A stretch of DNA of 64,000 nt from Pseudomonas mandelii (GTDB lineage Bacteria > Pseudomonadota > Gammaproteobacteria > Pseudomonadales > Pseudomonadaceae), in assembly GCF_900106065.1 (NCBI RefSeq), contig NZ_LT629796.1:5990501-6054500 (forward strand). The letters are read 5' to 3'. A program made the translations under genes and the position numbers. The notes under the pieces are model-generated. The model saw nothing but the letters and a program-made list of their open reading frames with translations, was not told the DNA's origin and ran no database searches. Positions 36,881 to 48,744 of this stretch are shown here, piece after piece; within the stretch, counting starts at the first letter, position 1, and each line of letters starts with the position of its first letter.

Positions 36881-37320
36881 TACCCCTTGCCCTGCAGGCA
36901 ACTGGTGTACGCCGTCGAGGTCGTTGCGGCACTGGTTTTCTCTTGTGCCCGGCGTTCCTGACGCTGACGCGAGCCGCCCACCACGGCACCGGCCACGGCG
37001 GTCTCTTTCGCGCGGTCCTGCCGATAGTCCTGTTTCGTGTCGTCATCGATGCGCTCATAAAACTCGTCATGCTGACGCCCGCGCACTTCTGCCCCGGCCG
37101 ATCCCGCGGCGGCCCCCGCGGCAGCACCACGCAATCGCCCTCCGGAAGCAGGCTGTGCGGTCGACGCGGCCTGACTGGACGCGATGCTGTTGCATTCATT
37201 GATGTCCAGCTGGGTCTGTTGCGAACTCTGCCCTTTCATCGGAACGACCGTTGCAGCCCAACCCTGGGTGCACGCAACCGTCAATGCGATGCTCAGGCCG
37301 ATGGATGACACCTTGCTCAT
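36865..37320 (-). CDS. Exported glycine-zipper protein (YMGG-like)
   Basis: The 151-residue protein has a signal peptide (to about 22, ending GWAA), a Gln/Ser-rich segment, and a Gly/Ala-rich zipper split in two (GAAAGAAAGSAGAEV and ETAVAGAVVGGSRQ). The C-terminus has a Cys (YTSCLQGKGYQV) that can pair with one near residue 43. Glycine-zipper proteins associate with membranes or the envelope, but the function is unknown. GGAGG lies 6 nt before ATG 37320. Its 3' end overlaps the DUF2955 gene tail to tail. The gap 37321-37529 shows two CCCGGG blocks and no gene. Confidence 0.8.
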   Translation of the reverse strand: MSKVSSIGLSIALTVACTQGWAATVVPMKGQSSQQTQLDINECNSIASSQAASTAQPASGGRLRGAAAGAAAGSAGAEVRGRQHDEFYERIDDDTKQDYRQDRAKETAVAGAVVGGSRQRQERRAQEKTSAATTSTAYTSCLQGKGYQVNP

Positions 37321-37529
37321 AATGACCTCCAACGCAGCCCGTCACTCTGCACTAACCCCGGGTAGCTGATCCCGGGCTTGATTCAGCAACAAAGAGTGTA
37401 GATCACGCGGCACCCACTCTCTGCACGGTATTGCCTGATCCTGACGGCGAACAGGATTCTTTTCGATCGTTTTGGCGTGATGGCCTAACCTCATAGGTTG
37501 AGCGACCCACCACAGAGTCGAGCACCCCC

Positions 37530-39917
37530 ATGCGTAATGCATTGAAGTCAATGATGTTCGTCGTGCTCACGCTGCTTGCAACCAGTGACGGAGCGCTGTC
37601 GGCCGCCGACATACTGCCGGCTGCCGGTATTACATCGGGTACTTCGTCGTTAGTCATTTCTCAGAGTGATCTGCAAAACCTGCAAATCCGCCTTGACCGA
37701 ATCAAGCAACAGATTTCGCTGGCCAATAACCTCACCCAGATGGTCGGCCTGCAAGATGCTGTTCAGTCGTTTATCAACGACGTGGATAGCCTGCAGTCAT
37801 CCCTGCTGCCCGAACAGAAGCAACTGCAAGCCCAACTTGATGTGTTGGGCCCGGTATCACTCGACGATGTAGAGTCAGAGAAATCGGATATCGCGACGCA
37901 AAGAGCCTATCTCTCCGAGCAAAAGACCAAAGTCGATTCCAGCCTGAAAACCCTGACAGCACTCAGAAACAATGCTGCCGGTCTCCTTATTCAAATCGCC
38001 GGTATTCGCCGCAACCTGCTGGAATCCGAAGTCACGCTGCGCAGCGGCAGTATCCTGGGGCCGGGGTTCTGGGCGCCATTGTTCAGTCCGCTGAAGGAGG
38101 ACCGCCAGCGGCTGAGCGAATTCATCCAGCAGGCTTCCAGCGCCATCAAGGCCGCCTGGCAACCCGGCGAACGCCTGTTCACCATCGCATTGATCGTGCT
38201 GGCCCTGGGTGTTTGGTCCTGGGGCCGAAGAATCGCGGAGCGCGGGCTGACCTGGGTGTGTATTCATCGAATGCCGGAAGGACGTTTGCGTCGAAGCTCG
38301 CTCGCACTGGCCTCTGTCGTGGCGACGCTGCTGACCACTGCTTTTGCGATGCAACTGCTGTTTTATGCGCTCACCCGGCAATTGCCGTTGTCGCCTTTGA
38401 TTCAGAACTTTGCCGATGAATTCGAAAAAATCATCTATGTGTGCATCCTGATTACCGGTCTGAGCCGGGCGCTGCTGTCGACCCGACATCCTTCCTGGCG
38501 ACTGCCGGCCATCTCCGATCCCGTGGCACTGGCAATCCAGCCCTTCCCCAGAATACTGGCCGTCACACTGCTGATTCTGGTCAGCCTGGCACAAATCACC
38601 AACGTCACCGGCATGAGCCCGCCGGCCATTCTGTTTGGCCGCGGTTTGATCGCGCTGGTGGTCACGCTGATTATCGGCACGTTGTTCCGGCGAGCCAGCA
38701 GAGTCCGCAGAGCCGTTGCGGCTACCGGGGAAGCGCCCGAATCGAGTACCACCCTTGCCGGCCTGATTTATTCGTTGGCCGGTTTTGCGACGGTGGTATC
38801 GCTGATTGCGCTGCTGATCGGCTACATCTCCCTGGCACGGTTCATTACGTACCAACTGGTCTGGGGTTTTATCATCCTGTCGGGCTTCTACTTGCTGACG
38901 CAATTGTTCAGAGACAGCTGTGAGTACCTGTTTTCACCCAAGAGTCCAAGCGGCAAGGCGCTCAAACAATTGCTCGGAATCGGCGATGTACGCCTTGAGC
39001 AAGCGTCGATCATTCTGTCCGGTGTCGGTCGCGCCGGTTTAATGCTGCTGGCGGTCATTTCACTGTTTGTCGGTGGCGTCGGCACGACGCTGGGGCAACT
39101 GTTTACCCAGACGTTCGCCATCCTCGGCGGCGATGGCCTGCGCAAACTCAATATCATCCCGGGCCATTTGCTGAATGCGCTACTGGCCCTGTTCATCGGC
39201 ATCTACCTGATTCGCGCACTGCGCCGATGGCTGGATAACGAGTTCCTGCCCAAGACCGACATGGACCCCGGCATGTGTGCCTCGCTCAGCACACTGTTCT
39301 CCAATATCGGTTACGCCCTGGTGATACTGCTGACCTTGTCATCCCTGGGCATCGAGTGGACCAACCTGGCGTGGATTGTCAGCGCCCTGTCGGTGGGGAT
39401 CGGCTTCGGCTTGCAGGAAATCGTCAAGAACTTCGTCTCCGGGCTGATTCTGCTGACCGAGCGCCCGGTCAAGGTCGGCGACCTGATCAGCATCAGTGGC
39501 GTCGAAGGCGACATCCGCCGCATCAACGTCAGGGCCACCGAAATACAACTCAGTGACCGCTCGATCGTCATCGTGCCCAACTCACAACTGATCTCGCAGA
39601 ACCTGCGCAACGTCACCCTCGGCGGCAGCGCACAAGGGGTGGCGACTCTGGAGCTGATGTTCCCGCTGGACATCGATCCGGAGCAAGTTCAAAACCTGCT
39701 GTACGACACGTACCGCGAGAACGAAACCATCCTCGACAAACCGGCTACCTTCGTCCGGTTCAGCAAACTGACCCCCGAAGGCATCACGCTGACGGTCACG
39801 GGCTACGTCAGCAGCCCGAGAATCGTCGGCACGACTAAAAGCGATTTGTTGTTTGAAATTCTCAAGCGATTGGGTGCGGCCGGGATTGAACTGGCGAAAC
39901 CTGCATCGACGGTTTGA
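37530..39917 (+). CDS. Large MscS-family mechanosensitive channel with DUF3772 N-terminus
   Basis: The 795-residue protein has a signal peptide (to about 25) and a periplasmic coiled-coil domain (about 40-180, DUF3772-like). About ten TM segments follow before the MscS core. The pore helix and beta domain are visible as ALSVGIGFGLQEIVKNFVSG, LTERPVKVGDLISI, RINVRATEIQLSDRSIVIVPN and SQNLRNVTL. It belongs with the large YbiO/MscK-like channels that release osmolytes on hypo-osmotic shock. It stands alone between the convergent AraC gene and the divergent glycine-zipper gene. Confidence 0.92.
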   Translation: MRNALKSMMFVVLTLLATSDGALSAADILPAAGITSGTSSLVISQSDLQNLQIRLDRIKQQISLANNLTQMVGLQDAVQSFINDVDSLQSSLLPEQKQLQAQLDVLGPVSLDDVESEKSDIATQRAYLSEQKTKVDSSLKTLTALRNNAAGLLIQIAGIRRNLLESEVTLRSGSILGPGFWAPLFSPLKEDRQRLSEFIQQASSAIKAAWQPGERLFTIALIVLALGVWSWGRRIAERGLTWVCIHRMPEGRLRRSSLALASVVATLLTTAFAMQLLFYALTRQLPLSPLIQNFADEFEKIIYVCILITGLSRALLSTRHPSWRLPAISDPVALAIQPFPRILAVTLLILVSLAQITNVTGMSPPAILFGRGLIALVVTLIIGTLFRRASRVRRAVAATGEAPESSTTLAGLIYSLAGFATVVSLIALLIGYISLARFITYQLVWGFIILSGFYLLTQLFRDSCEYLFSPKSPSGKALKQLLGIGDVRLEQASIILSGVGRAGLMLLAVISLFVGGVGTTLGQLFTQTFAILGGDGLRKLNIIPGHLLNALLALFIGIYLIRALRRWLDNEFLPKTDMDPGMCASLSTLFSNIGYALVILLTLSSLGIEWTNLAWIVSALSVGIGFGLQEIVKNFVSGLILLTERPVKVGDLISISGVEGDIRRINVRATEIQLSDRSIVIVPNSQLISQNLRNVTLGGSAQGVATLELMFPLDIDPEQVQNLLYDTYRENETILDKPATFVRFSKLTPEGITLTVTGYVSSPRIVGTTKSDLLFEILKRLGAAGIELAKPASTV

Positions 39918-39976
39918 ACAAAAAACCGGTCGTTCAGCCAGTCACTGCGCCCTCTCGGCGAGGCTGAACTTGCGAA

Positions 39977-40891
39977 TCAGGTCCTGCTCGGGCGAATGCG
40001 CTTGAGCGTTTCACTCGGCAGTTCCTTGAACAGCGCCCGGTAACTGCTGGAAAACCGCCCCAGATGCCAGAACGACCAATTCATCGCCACTTCGGCAACG
40101 GTGGTGTCATTCGGTGTTCGCGCGAGCAATTCGCGGTGGGCGCTGTTGAGGCGGCGCAGGCGCAGCCAATGGGTGGGCGTCATCCCGGTGAAGGCCTTGA
40201 ACGCATGCTGCAACTGCCGCAGGGAAACCCCGGCCACCTGGGAGAGCTCCAGCAGGTTGAGGGTTTCTTCCGGTGAGTCGGCGGCCCATTCGCCGATGCG
40301 TTTCATCACTGCGCGTTCTTCGGTGCGGCGCTGCAGGCCGCCGTGATCGAGGCACACACAGGCGTTGTCGAGGATGTACAGGCAGTCTTCGAGCAGTTGC
40401 TGGGTCAGCGCTTCTTTGCTCGGCGGGTCGAGCGTTTCGGCGAGGCGGGTCAAGGTGCCGCTCAACCAGCGGCTGAACAAGGCGTTCTGCCCCGAGTTCA
40501 GCGGCGACATGAACAAGCCTTCCAGCCGCGCAACATTCAAACCGTGACGCTGCACGAACTCCGGACCAAACACCACGGCGACTTCCTGGTAGTTCTCCGG
40601 GGTGATCCAGATGTTGCGGCTTTCGCCATTCAACACATACAGCGCGTTGTCGCTGCGATCGAAACAGAACGCCAGCGAACCCTCGGGCGCGCTGAAATTC
40701 TGTTCGACCCGGGTGTTCATCTGCTCTTCGTAAATCTCCACGCCTTGCAGGTCCAGGTAGCGCACACGCCCGGCGAAATGCCCCGGCGACATTTGCTGGT
40801 AATGCTGAACCCAACCCGGCGTGGCGCGGATTTGCGCAGCGACATCGTCGGTGTTGAACGCTTGGACCTGAATTGGACTGGACGCTGACAT
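39977..40891 (-). CDS. AraC-family transcriptional regulator
   Basis: The 304-residue regulator has an N-terminal ligand domain of a beta-rich type (about 20-190) and a C-terminal double HTH: LLELSQVAGVSLRQLQHAFK and VAEVAMNWSFWHLGRFSSSY with the family ending FKELPSETLKRIRP. It is divergent from the puuA-spuD-puuB operon (162 bp apart) and probably controls it, perhaps sensing a polyamine, though neither point is shown by the sequence. The stretch just upstream of its start holds an NtrC-like palindrome and a TTTGGTGC direct repeat. Confidence 0.9.
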   Translation of the reverse strand: MSASSPIQVQAFNTDDVAAQIRATPGWVQHYQQMSPGHFAGRVRYLDLQGVEIYEEQMNTRVEQNFSAPEGSLAFCFDRSDNALYVLNGESRNIWITPENYQEVAVVFGPEFVQRHGLNVARLEGLFMSPLNSGQNALFSRWLSGTLTRLAETLDPPSKEALTQQLLEDCLYILDNACVCLDHGGLQRRTEERAVMKRIGEWAADSPEETLNLLELSQVAGVSLRQLQHAFKAFTGMTPTHWLRLRRLNSAHRELLARTPNDTTVAEVAMNWSFWHLGRFSSSYRALFKELPSETLKRIRPSRT

Positions 40892-40902
40892 GAATGACCT
40901 TA

Positions 40903-40930
40903 CGCACTCGTTTGGTGCGTTTTGGTGCTG
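40903..40930. promoter_or_regulatory. NtrC-like palindrome and TTTGGTGC direct repeat
   Basis: CGCACTCGTTTGGTGCG (40903-40919) has GCAC and GTGC separated by 7 bp, the spacing of the known NtrC site TGCACTAAAATGGTGCA. TTTGGTGC is also directly repeated with a 10 bp period (40911 and 40921), which could alternatively be an AraC-type half-site pair. No clear sigma-54 promoter (GG-N10-GC) was found nearby. Confidence 0.45.
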
Positions 40931-41053
40931 CTGAAAGTGGATAGATGGAACCGCAAGGCTCGCCCAAGATAGTCGTCAACGCGTCTCAGGGGAAGTGTGC
41001 GGTGGATGAAACCGTCCTCCCCGGCGTTAAAAAAAACCAATAACGAGGTCTTT

Positions 41054-42412
41054 ATGAATGCCCCTTTCGATCAGCTCCTCACGTGGCTGAAAGATCACAA
41101 GATTACCGAAGTCGAGTGTGTGGTCAGTGACTTGACCGGCATTGCACGCGGCAAAATCGCACCCACCAACAAGTTCCTGCATGAGCGAGGCATGCGCCTG
41201 CCGGAAAGTGTGCTTTTGCAAACGGTAACCGGGGACTTTGTCGACGACGACATCTACTACGACCTGCTCGACCCGGCCGACATCGACATGGTCTGCAAGC
41301 CCGTCGCCGACGCGGTGTATGTGATTCCATGGGCGATCGAGCCGACCGCCATCGTGATCCACGACACCTTCGACAAGTTCGGCAACCCGATCGAACTGTC
41401 GCCGCGCAATGTGCTGAAGAAAGTGCTGCAGCTGTACACCGACAAAGGCTGGCGGCCGATTGTCGCGCCGGAAATGGAGTTCTACCTGACCCAGCGCTGT
41501 GAAGACCCGGACCTGCCGCTCAAGGCGCCGCTGGGCCGTTCGGGCCGTGCGGAAAGCGGTCGTCAGTCGTTTTCCATCGACGCCGCGAACGAATTCGATC
41601 CGCTGTTCGAAGACGTCTACGACTGGTGCGAACTGCAAGGCCTGGACCTCGACACACTGATCCACGAAGACGGCCCGGCGCAGATGGAAATCAACTTCCG
41701 TCATGGCGATGCGCTGGACCTGGCCGACCAGATCACTGTGTTCAAACGCACCATGCGTGAGGCGGCGCTCAAGCACAACGTCGCGGCAACCTTCATGGCC
41801 AAGCCGATTGGCGACGAGCCCGGCAGCGCCATGCACATCCACCAGAGCGTAGTCGACATTGCCACCGGTCAGCCGATCTTCGCCAATGCCGACGGCACGA
41901 TGAGCGAGCTGTTCCTGCACCACATCGGCGGTCTGCAAAAGTACATCCCCAAAGTGCTGCCGATGTTCGCGCCCAACGTCAACTCGTTCCGCCGCTTCCT
42001 GCCGGACACCTCGGCCCCGGTCAACGTTGAATGGGGCGAAGAAAACCGCACCGTCGGCCTGCGAGTGCCGACCTCGACGCCAGATTCGATGCGCGTGGAG
42101 AACCGCTTGCCGGGGGCTGACGCCAACCCGTACCTGGCGATCGCGGCCAGTTTGTTGTGCGGTTATCTGGGCATGGTTGAACGCATCGAACCGAGTGCGG
42201 CGGTGCAAGGTCGAGCCTACGAGCGCCGCAACCTGCGCCTGCCGATCACCATCGAGGATGCGCTGACGCAGATGGAAGAGAGCGAAACCATCGGACGGTA
42301 TCTGGGCGACAAATTCGTGCGCGGTTACGTGGCAGTCAAGCGTGCTGAACACGAGAACTTCAAGCGGGTGATCAGTTCCTGGGAGCGTGAGTTCTTGATG
42401 CTTAGCGTCTGA
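41054..42412 (+). CDS. puuA: Gamma-glutamylpolyamine synthetase (glutamine synthetase family)
   Basis: The 452-residue enzyme is glutamine-synthetase-like: DLTGIARGK near the N-terminus, PEMEFYL and GPAQMEINF (metal-binding Glu), GSAMHIHQS (active His), NRTVGLRVP, and ENRLPGADANPYLAIAAS. With the downstream putrescine-binding protein and a PuuB-like oxidase it is best read as the ligase that joins glutamate to putrescine (or spermidine) in polyamine catabolism. It is not GlnA: the length and motifs differ. GAGG 6 nt before ATG 41054 fixes the start over an upstream ATG at 40997. Confidence 0.88.
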   Translation: MNAPFDQLLTWLKDHKITEVECVVSDLTGIARGKIAPTNKFLHERGMRLPESVLLQTVTGDFVDDDIYYDLLDPADIDMVCKPVADAVYVIPWAIEPTAIVIHDTFDKFGNPIELSPRNVLKKVLQLYTDKGWRPIVAPEMEFYLTQRCEDPDLPLKAPLGRSGRAESGRQSFSIDAANEFDPLFEDVYDWCELQGLDLDTLIHEDGPAQMEINFRHGDALDLADQITVFKRTMREAALKHNVAATFMAKPIGDEPGSAMHIHQSVVDIATGQPIFANADGTMSELFLHHIGGLQKYIPKVLPMFAPNVNSFRRFLPDTSAPVNVEWGEENRTVGLRVPTSTPDSMRVENRLPGADANPYLAIAASLLCGYLGMVERIEPSAAVQGRAYERRNLRLPITIEDALTQMEESETIGRYLGDKFVRGYVAVKRAEHENFKRVISSWEREFLMLSV

Positions 42413-42438
42413 AAACCACGCGAGATCACGCGCCCCCC

Positions 42439-42530
42439 TGTAGGAGCGAGGCTTGCCCGCGAAGGCGGCCTGACTGTCAACGACGATGTTGAACGGACCG
42501 GCCTCTTCGCGGGCAAGCCTCGCTCCTACA
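42439..42530. repeat. REP doublet between puuA and the spuD-like gene
   Basis: TGTAGGAGCGAGGCTTGCCC and its inverted copy GGGCAAGCCTCGCTCCTACA flank a short variable middle. This TAGGAGC/GCCCGCGAA subtype differs in sequence from the GTGGGAGC pairs elsewhere in the window. It lies inside the presumed operon and may tune expression of the second gene against the first. Confidence 0.85.
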
Positions 42531-42541
42531 CAGTCTAATAA

Positions 42542-44934
<2,393 letters not shown>

Positions 44935-44942
44935 CAGGCCGC

Positions 44943-45035
44943 TATCGCGAGCAGGCTCACTCCCACAGGGGATTTTCGGCGGACACAGCATTTGTGACGA
45001 CGACGATCCCTGTGGGAGTGAGCCTGCTCGCGATA
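44943..45035. repeat. REP doublet after the puuB-like gene
   Basis: TATCGCGAGCAGGCTCACTC with CCCACAGGG is matched inverted by CCCTGTGGGAGTGAGCCTGC ending TCGCGATA. The arms are 28 bp and nearly perfect, around a centre of about 37 bp. It may act as a transcript end for the polyamine operon. Confidence 0.85.
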
Positions 45036-45145
45036 AACGATAACGCGGTCAATCAGTTGTTTAGGCCTTTCGATTTGCTCAATCGCAAGGCACTTCTATA
45101 TTGAGGAGGTGCTCTGACTTTCCTGCGTCCTGGCGAGTGCGGCCA

Positions 45146-45742
45146 ATGGCTACGACTGACCAACTGATCATCTGCGAGCACTGCGACTGCGTGTATGAAA
45201 AAGTCACGCTCGCCAAACATCAAAAAACCCTGTGTACACGCTGCGGCGGTGTGCTCCAGCGCTATAACGGCCTGACGGTGGAACAACGCCTGGCGTTGAC
45301 CTGGACGGCGTTGATGCTGTGGATTTTCGCCAATTTCTACCCGGTCATGAGCATCAGCCTCAAAGGCCTGAAAAACAGCGCAACCCTCTGGGACTCGGTG
45401 CTGGCCCTGAGCCTGGGGCCGATCACCTTCATTGCCATGGTGGCGGCGATCGCGATGATCATCGCGCCGATTTTCCAGCTGTTGCTGCTGATCTGGGTGC
45501 TGAGCTATGCCCTCGCCTCCCGGCGCTCGCCCGGTTTCAGCTTCTGCATGCGCTGGCTGGAAACCCTGCGGCCCTGGAGCATGCTCGAAGTCTGTCTGCT
45601 GGGAGCCATGGTCGCGGTGATCAAGCTCGCCGGGTTGCTGGATGTGCTGCCCGGCATCGGTCTGTTTGCCCTGGCCGTGCTCAGTCTGATGATGATCCGC
45701 ATCGCCGGGCGCGATATCCGTGAGCTGTGGGACATTCTATGA
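45146..45742 (+). CDS. pqiA1: PqiA first-half protein (PqiA1)
   Basis: The 198-residue protein starts with a zinc-ribbon-like module (CEHC at 10-13, CTRC at 30-33) and has four TM segments. It corresponds to the N-terminal half of E. coli PqiA. PqiA is the inner-membrane partner of the MCE protein PqiB in lipid transport across the envelope. ATG 45146 is chosen; the open frame begins 45 nt earlier without a ribosome site. Its stop overlaps the start of the second half (ATGA). Confidence 0.9.
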   Translation: MATTDQLIICEHCDCVYEKVTLAKHQKTLCTRCGGVLQRYNGLTVEQRLALTWTALMLWIFANFYPVMSISLKGLKNSATLWDSVLALSLGPITFIAMVAAIAMIIAPIFQLLLLIWVLSYALASRRSPGFSFCMRWLETLRPWSMLEVCLLGAMVAVIKLAGLLDVLPGIGLFALAVLSLMMIRIAGRDIRELWDIL

Positions 45743-46398
45743 CAACGCCTCCGGTCGCCAGCGAACTCAACCTCTGCCTGTGCCACAGCTGCGGACTGGC
45801 CTGCGACATGACAGGTGAACCGCACCAATGCGAGCGCTGCGGCGCGCCGTTGCATCGGCGCAAAACCAACTCGCTGACCCGCACCTGGGCCTACCTGCTG
45901 ACCTCATTGGTGTTTTACGTCCCGGCCAATCTGCTGCCGGTGATGAATACGAAGATGGTCGGCAACGGTGCTGACAGCACAATCATGGGCGGCGTGCTGG
46001 ATTTCTGGCAGCACGGTGCCTGGGACATCGCCCTGATCATTTTTATCGCCAGCATCGCGGTGCCGGGCGTCAAGTTCGTCGCGTTAATGCTGCTGCTGAT
46101 TACGGTGCATCGCAACAGCCTATGGGCGCGCAAGGAACGATCGACGTTATACCGCTTCGTCGAGCTCATCGGTTATTGGTCCATGCTCGACGTGATCGTG
46201 GTGGCCCTGGTGGCCTCACTGGTGAAGTTTCAAGCCCTGGCCGATATCGAACCGCGTCCGGGCATTCTGTTTTTCGGACTGGTGGTGGTGTTCACCATGC
46301 TGTCAGCGATGAGTTTCGACCCGCGTCTGATCTGGGATAACGAGCAGGATAAAAACTCACACACCGAGGAGGACATGGATGAAGTCGCAAGCCACTGA
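45739..46398 (+). CDS. pqiA2: PqiA second-half protein (PqiA2)
   Basis: The 219-residue protein repeats the architecture of its neighbour: CXXC pairs (CHSC 15-18, CERC 31-34) followed by four TM segments (YVPANLLPVMNTKM, IALIIFIASIAVPGVKF). It matches the C-terminal half of one-chain PqiA. Overlaps of 4 bp with pqiA1 and 20 bp with pqiB tie the three together. The two-gene form is not a frameshift, since each half has its own start context. Confidence 0.9.
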   Translation: MTTPPVASELNLCLCHSCGLACDMTGEPHQCERCGAPLHRRKTNSLTRTWAYLLTSLVFYVPANLLPVMNTKMVGNGADSTIMGGVLDFWQHGAWDIALIIFIASIAVPGVKFVALMLLLITVHRNSLWARKERSTLYRFVELIGYWSMLDVIVVALVASLVKFQALADIEPRPGILFFGLVVVFTMLSAMSFDPRLIWDNEQDKNSHTEEDMDEVASH

Positions 46399-48034
46399 CG
46401 GGCCGCAAGCCCCTGGCCAGGCCCCAATCAAGACTCGTCGTTTCAGCGTTTCGCTGGTCTGGATCGTGCCAATCGTCGCGGTACTGGTGGGCATTTCCCT
46501 GGTGGTCCACAGCATGATGCAGGAAGGCCCGACCATCACGGTCACGTTCAAGACCGGCAGCGGCCTGACTGCCAACAAGACCGAGGTCAAATACCGCAAT
46601 GTGGTGATCGGGCAGGTCTCGGACGTGGAACTGAGCAGCGACCAGAAGAGTGTCAACGCCACGATCAAACTGGCCAAACAGGCGGAAAGCTTCACCCGTG
46701 AAGACTCACAGTTCTGGGTGGTGCGTCCGCGTATCGGTGCCGGCGGCGTGTCGGGCATCGATACCCTGTTCTCCGGTGACTACATCGGCGCGGATATCGG
46801 CCAGTCCAACACCCGTTCGAAACACTTCAAAGGCCAGGAAAACCCGCCAGCGATTACCTATGGCGAACCGGGCAAACGCTTTACCTTGCACACCCAGGAC
46901 CTCGGATCGCTGGACATCGGCTCGCCGGTCTATTACCGGAAAATTCCGGTCGGCCAGGTGGTGGCCTATGCGCTGGACCCTGACGGCAACGGTGTGAACA
47001 TCGACTTGTTCATTCACGCGCCCAACGATGCCTATGTCACCGAAAACACCCGGTTCTGGAACGCCAGCGGTATTGATGTCAGCGTCGGCGCCAATGGCTT
47101 CGCGGTGAAGACCGAGTCGTTGTCATCGCTGCTGGTGGGCGGCATCGCCTTCCGCGCGCCGGAGTACAGCCCCAACGATAAACCGGCGGCAGAAGAGTAT
47201 GCCTATGAACTGTTCCCCGACCAGCAAACCGCCCTCGCCCCGCCCAGTGGCAAGGGCCAATACTTGAGCCTGCGTTTCGACCAGGCCCTGCGTGGCCTCA
47301 AAGTCGATGCACCGGTGGAATTCCTCGGCGTGGAGTTCGGCAAAGTGGTGTCGATCAATCTGGATTTCGATGCGAAAAAGCGCAGCTTCCCGGTCAACGT
47401 TGGCATCGTGATCTACCCGCAGCGCCTGGGTTCGGCCCATACCAAAATGCTCAAGGCGCTCAATCATGATCCCAATGATGAAGCCGCAGCCGTGCGCTTG
47501 ATGGGTTCCTTTATCGAGAACGGTCTGCGCGCCCAGGCACGCAGCGGCAATCTGCTGACCGGCCAGCTGTACATCTCACTGGATTTCTACCCCAAGGCCG
47601 AGAAAGTCGCGTTCGATCCAAGCGCCCGTCCGGTCAGTATTCCGACCATTCCCGGCAGCCTCGAACAGTTGCAGGAAAAACTCGAAGGCATGGTCAACAA
47701 GATCAACCAACTGCCGATCGAGCGAATTGCCGGCAATCTGGACAGTAACCTCGTCGAACTGCGCAAAGGCCTCGCCCAATTCAACGCCAAGACGCTGCCG
47801 GGCGTGCAAACCACCCTGGCCGACGTCAGCAAGACCCTGCAATCGGCCAGTTCGACGCTCGCCGAAGATTCGCCGCAGCGGGAACAGCTGACCCAGACCC
47901 TGGACGAACTCGGACGCATGTCGCGCTCCTTGCGTGAGCTCTCGGATTACCTGGGACGCCATCCGGAATCGCTGATTCGCGGCCGCCCCAACAACGCCGC
48001 ACCGATGGATCTGCAGGCGCCACCGCGCAACTGA
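46379..48034 (+). CDS. pqiB: PqiB, MCE-domain lipid-transport protein
   Basis: The 551-residue protein has one TM near the N-terminus (about 25-47) followed by three MCE domains (starts such as GPTITVTFKTGSGLTANKTE, ITYGEPGKRFTLHTQ and KGQYLSLRFDQALRG). A C-terminal helical region (about 430-535) in the E. coli homologue forms a needle spanning the periplasm. It is thought to carry lipids between the inner and outer membranes. GAGGAGG 6 nt before the ATG inside pqiA2 is a strong ribosome site. Confidence 0.93.
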   Translation: MKSQATDGPQAPGQAPIKTRRFSVSLVWIVPIVAVLVGISLVVHSMMQEGPTITVTFKTGSGLTANKTEVKYRNVVIGQVSDVELSSDQKSVNATIKLAKQAESFTREDSQFWVVRPRIGAGGVSGIDTLFSGDYIGADIGQSNTRSKHFKGQENPPAITYGEPGKRFTLHTQDLGSLDIGSPVYYRKIPVGQVVAYALDPDGNGVNIDLFIHAPNDAYVTENTRFWNASGIDVSVGANGFAVKTESLSSLLVGGIAFRAPEYSPNDKPAAEEYAYELFPDQQTALAPPSGKGQYLSLRFDQALRGLKVDAPVEFLGVEFGKVVSINLDFDAKKRSFPVNVGIVIYPQRLGSAHTKMLKALNHDPNDEAAAVRLMGSFIENGLRAQARSGNLLTGQLYISLDFYPKAEKVAFDPSARPVSIPTIPGSLEQLQEKLEGMVNKINQLPIERIAGNLDSNLVELRKGLAQFNAKTLPGVQTTLADVSKTLQSASSTLAEDSPQREQLTQTLDELGRMSRSLRELSDYLGRHPESLIRGRPNNAAPMDLQAPPRN

Positions 48035-48050
48035 CCACAGGAGCAACACC

Positions 48051-48611
48051 ATGGCTTTTTCGCTGAAGATCACCTTGGTCACCGCGCTGTTACTGCTCAC
48101 CGCTTGCCGCAGTGACCCGATTCAGTTTCACACCCTGATTCCGGCGCAATTGGGTAATCAATCCAGAGGCGGTACCTCGGAGATCGAGATTGAAAGCATC
48201 AGCGTACCGCCTCAGGTTGATCGTCCGCAGATCGTGATCCGCCAGGGCAACAGCGGCCTGGCGATACTCGAAACCGAATGGTGGGCCGCGAGCCTGGTGG
48301 ATGAATTGCGCAGCGCCATGGTTGACCAACTGCTCAACAGCCATTCACAACGCAAAATGTCACTGCGCCTGGATGTGCAGCGCTTCGACTCGATTCCAGG
48401 GCAATACGCGCTGATCGATGTCAAATGGCGACTGCGCAGCCTCGGCGACAGTGATAACACGCTGATTACTTGCCGCAGCACGTTGCAGTCACCTTCCGGC
48501 CCCAGCATTGATGAGTTGGTGGTGGCGCATCAGAACAACGTCAAGCGTCTGGCCGCTGCGATCAATCAGGCGGCCGGCGGAACTTCGAAAGGCTGCCCAT
48601 CGAGCCAGTGA
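48051..48611 (+). CDS. pqiC: PqiC, outer-membrane lipoprotein
   Basis: The 186-residue lipoprotein (signal ends LTAC, Cys19) has the ABC-transport auxiliary/DUF330 domain with FHTLIP, IEIESISVPPQVDRPQIVIR and WWAASLVDELRSAM. PqiC binds the tip of the PqiB needle at the outer membrane. CAGGAG lies just before the ATG and 16 bp separate it from pqiB. After its stop there is no clear intrinsic terminator. Confidence 0.9.
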   Translation: MAFSLKITLVTALLLLTACRSDPIQFHTLIPAQLGNQSRGGTSEIEIESISVPPQVDRPQIVIRQGNSGLAILETEWWAASLVDELRSAMVDQLLNSHSQRKMSLRLDVQRFDSIPGQYALIDVKWRLRSLGDSDNTLITCRSTLQSPSGPSIDELVVAHQNNVKRLAAAINQAAGGTSKGCPSSQ

Positions 48612-48744
48612 CCACACCGTTTGATTCAGACCCATCGGGCAAGGGGCCGAGGTGCTGCTAATCTGAATGTAAATGACATGTATTAACGGTTTCTTTGACG
48701 TTTTTTTCTCATTTTGAGCTCTACATTCCCTGCGATTCAAACAT

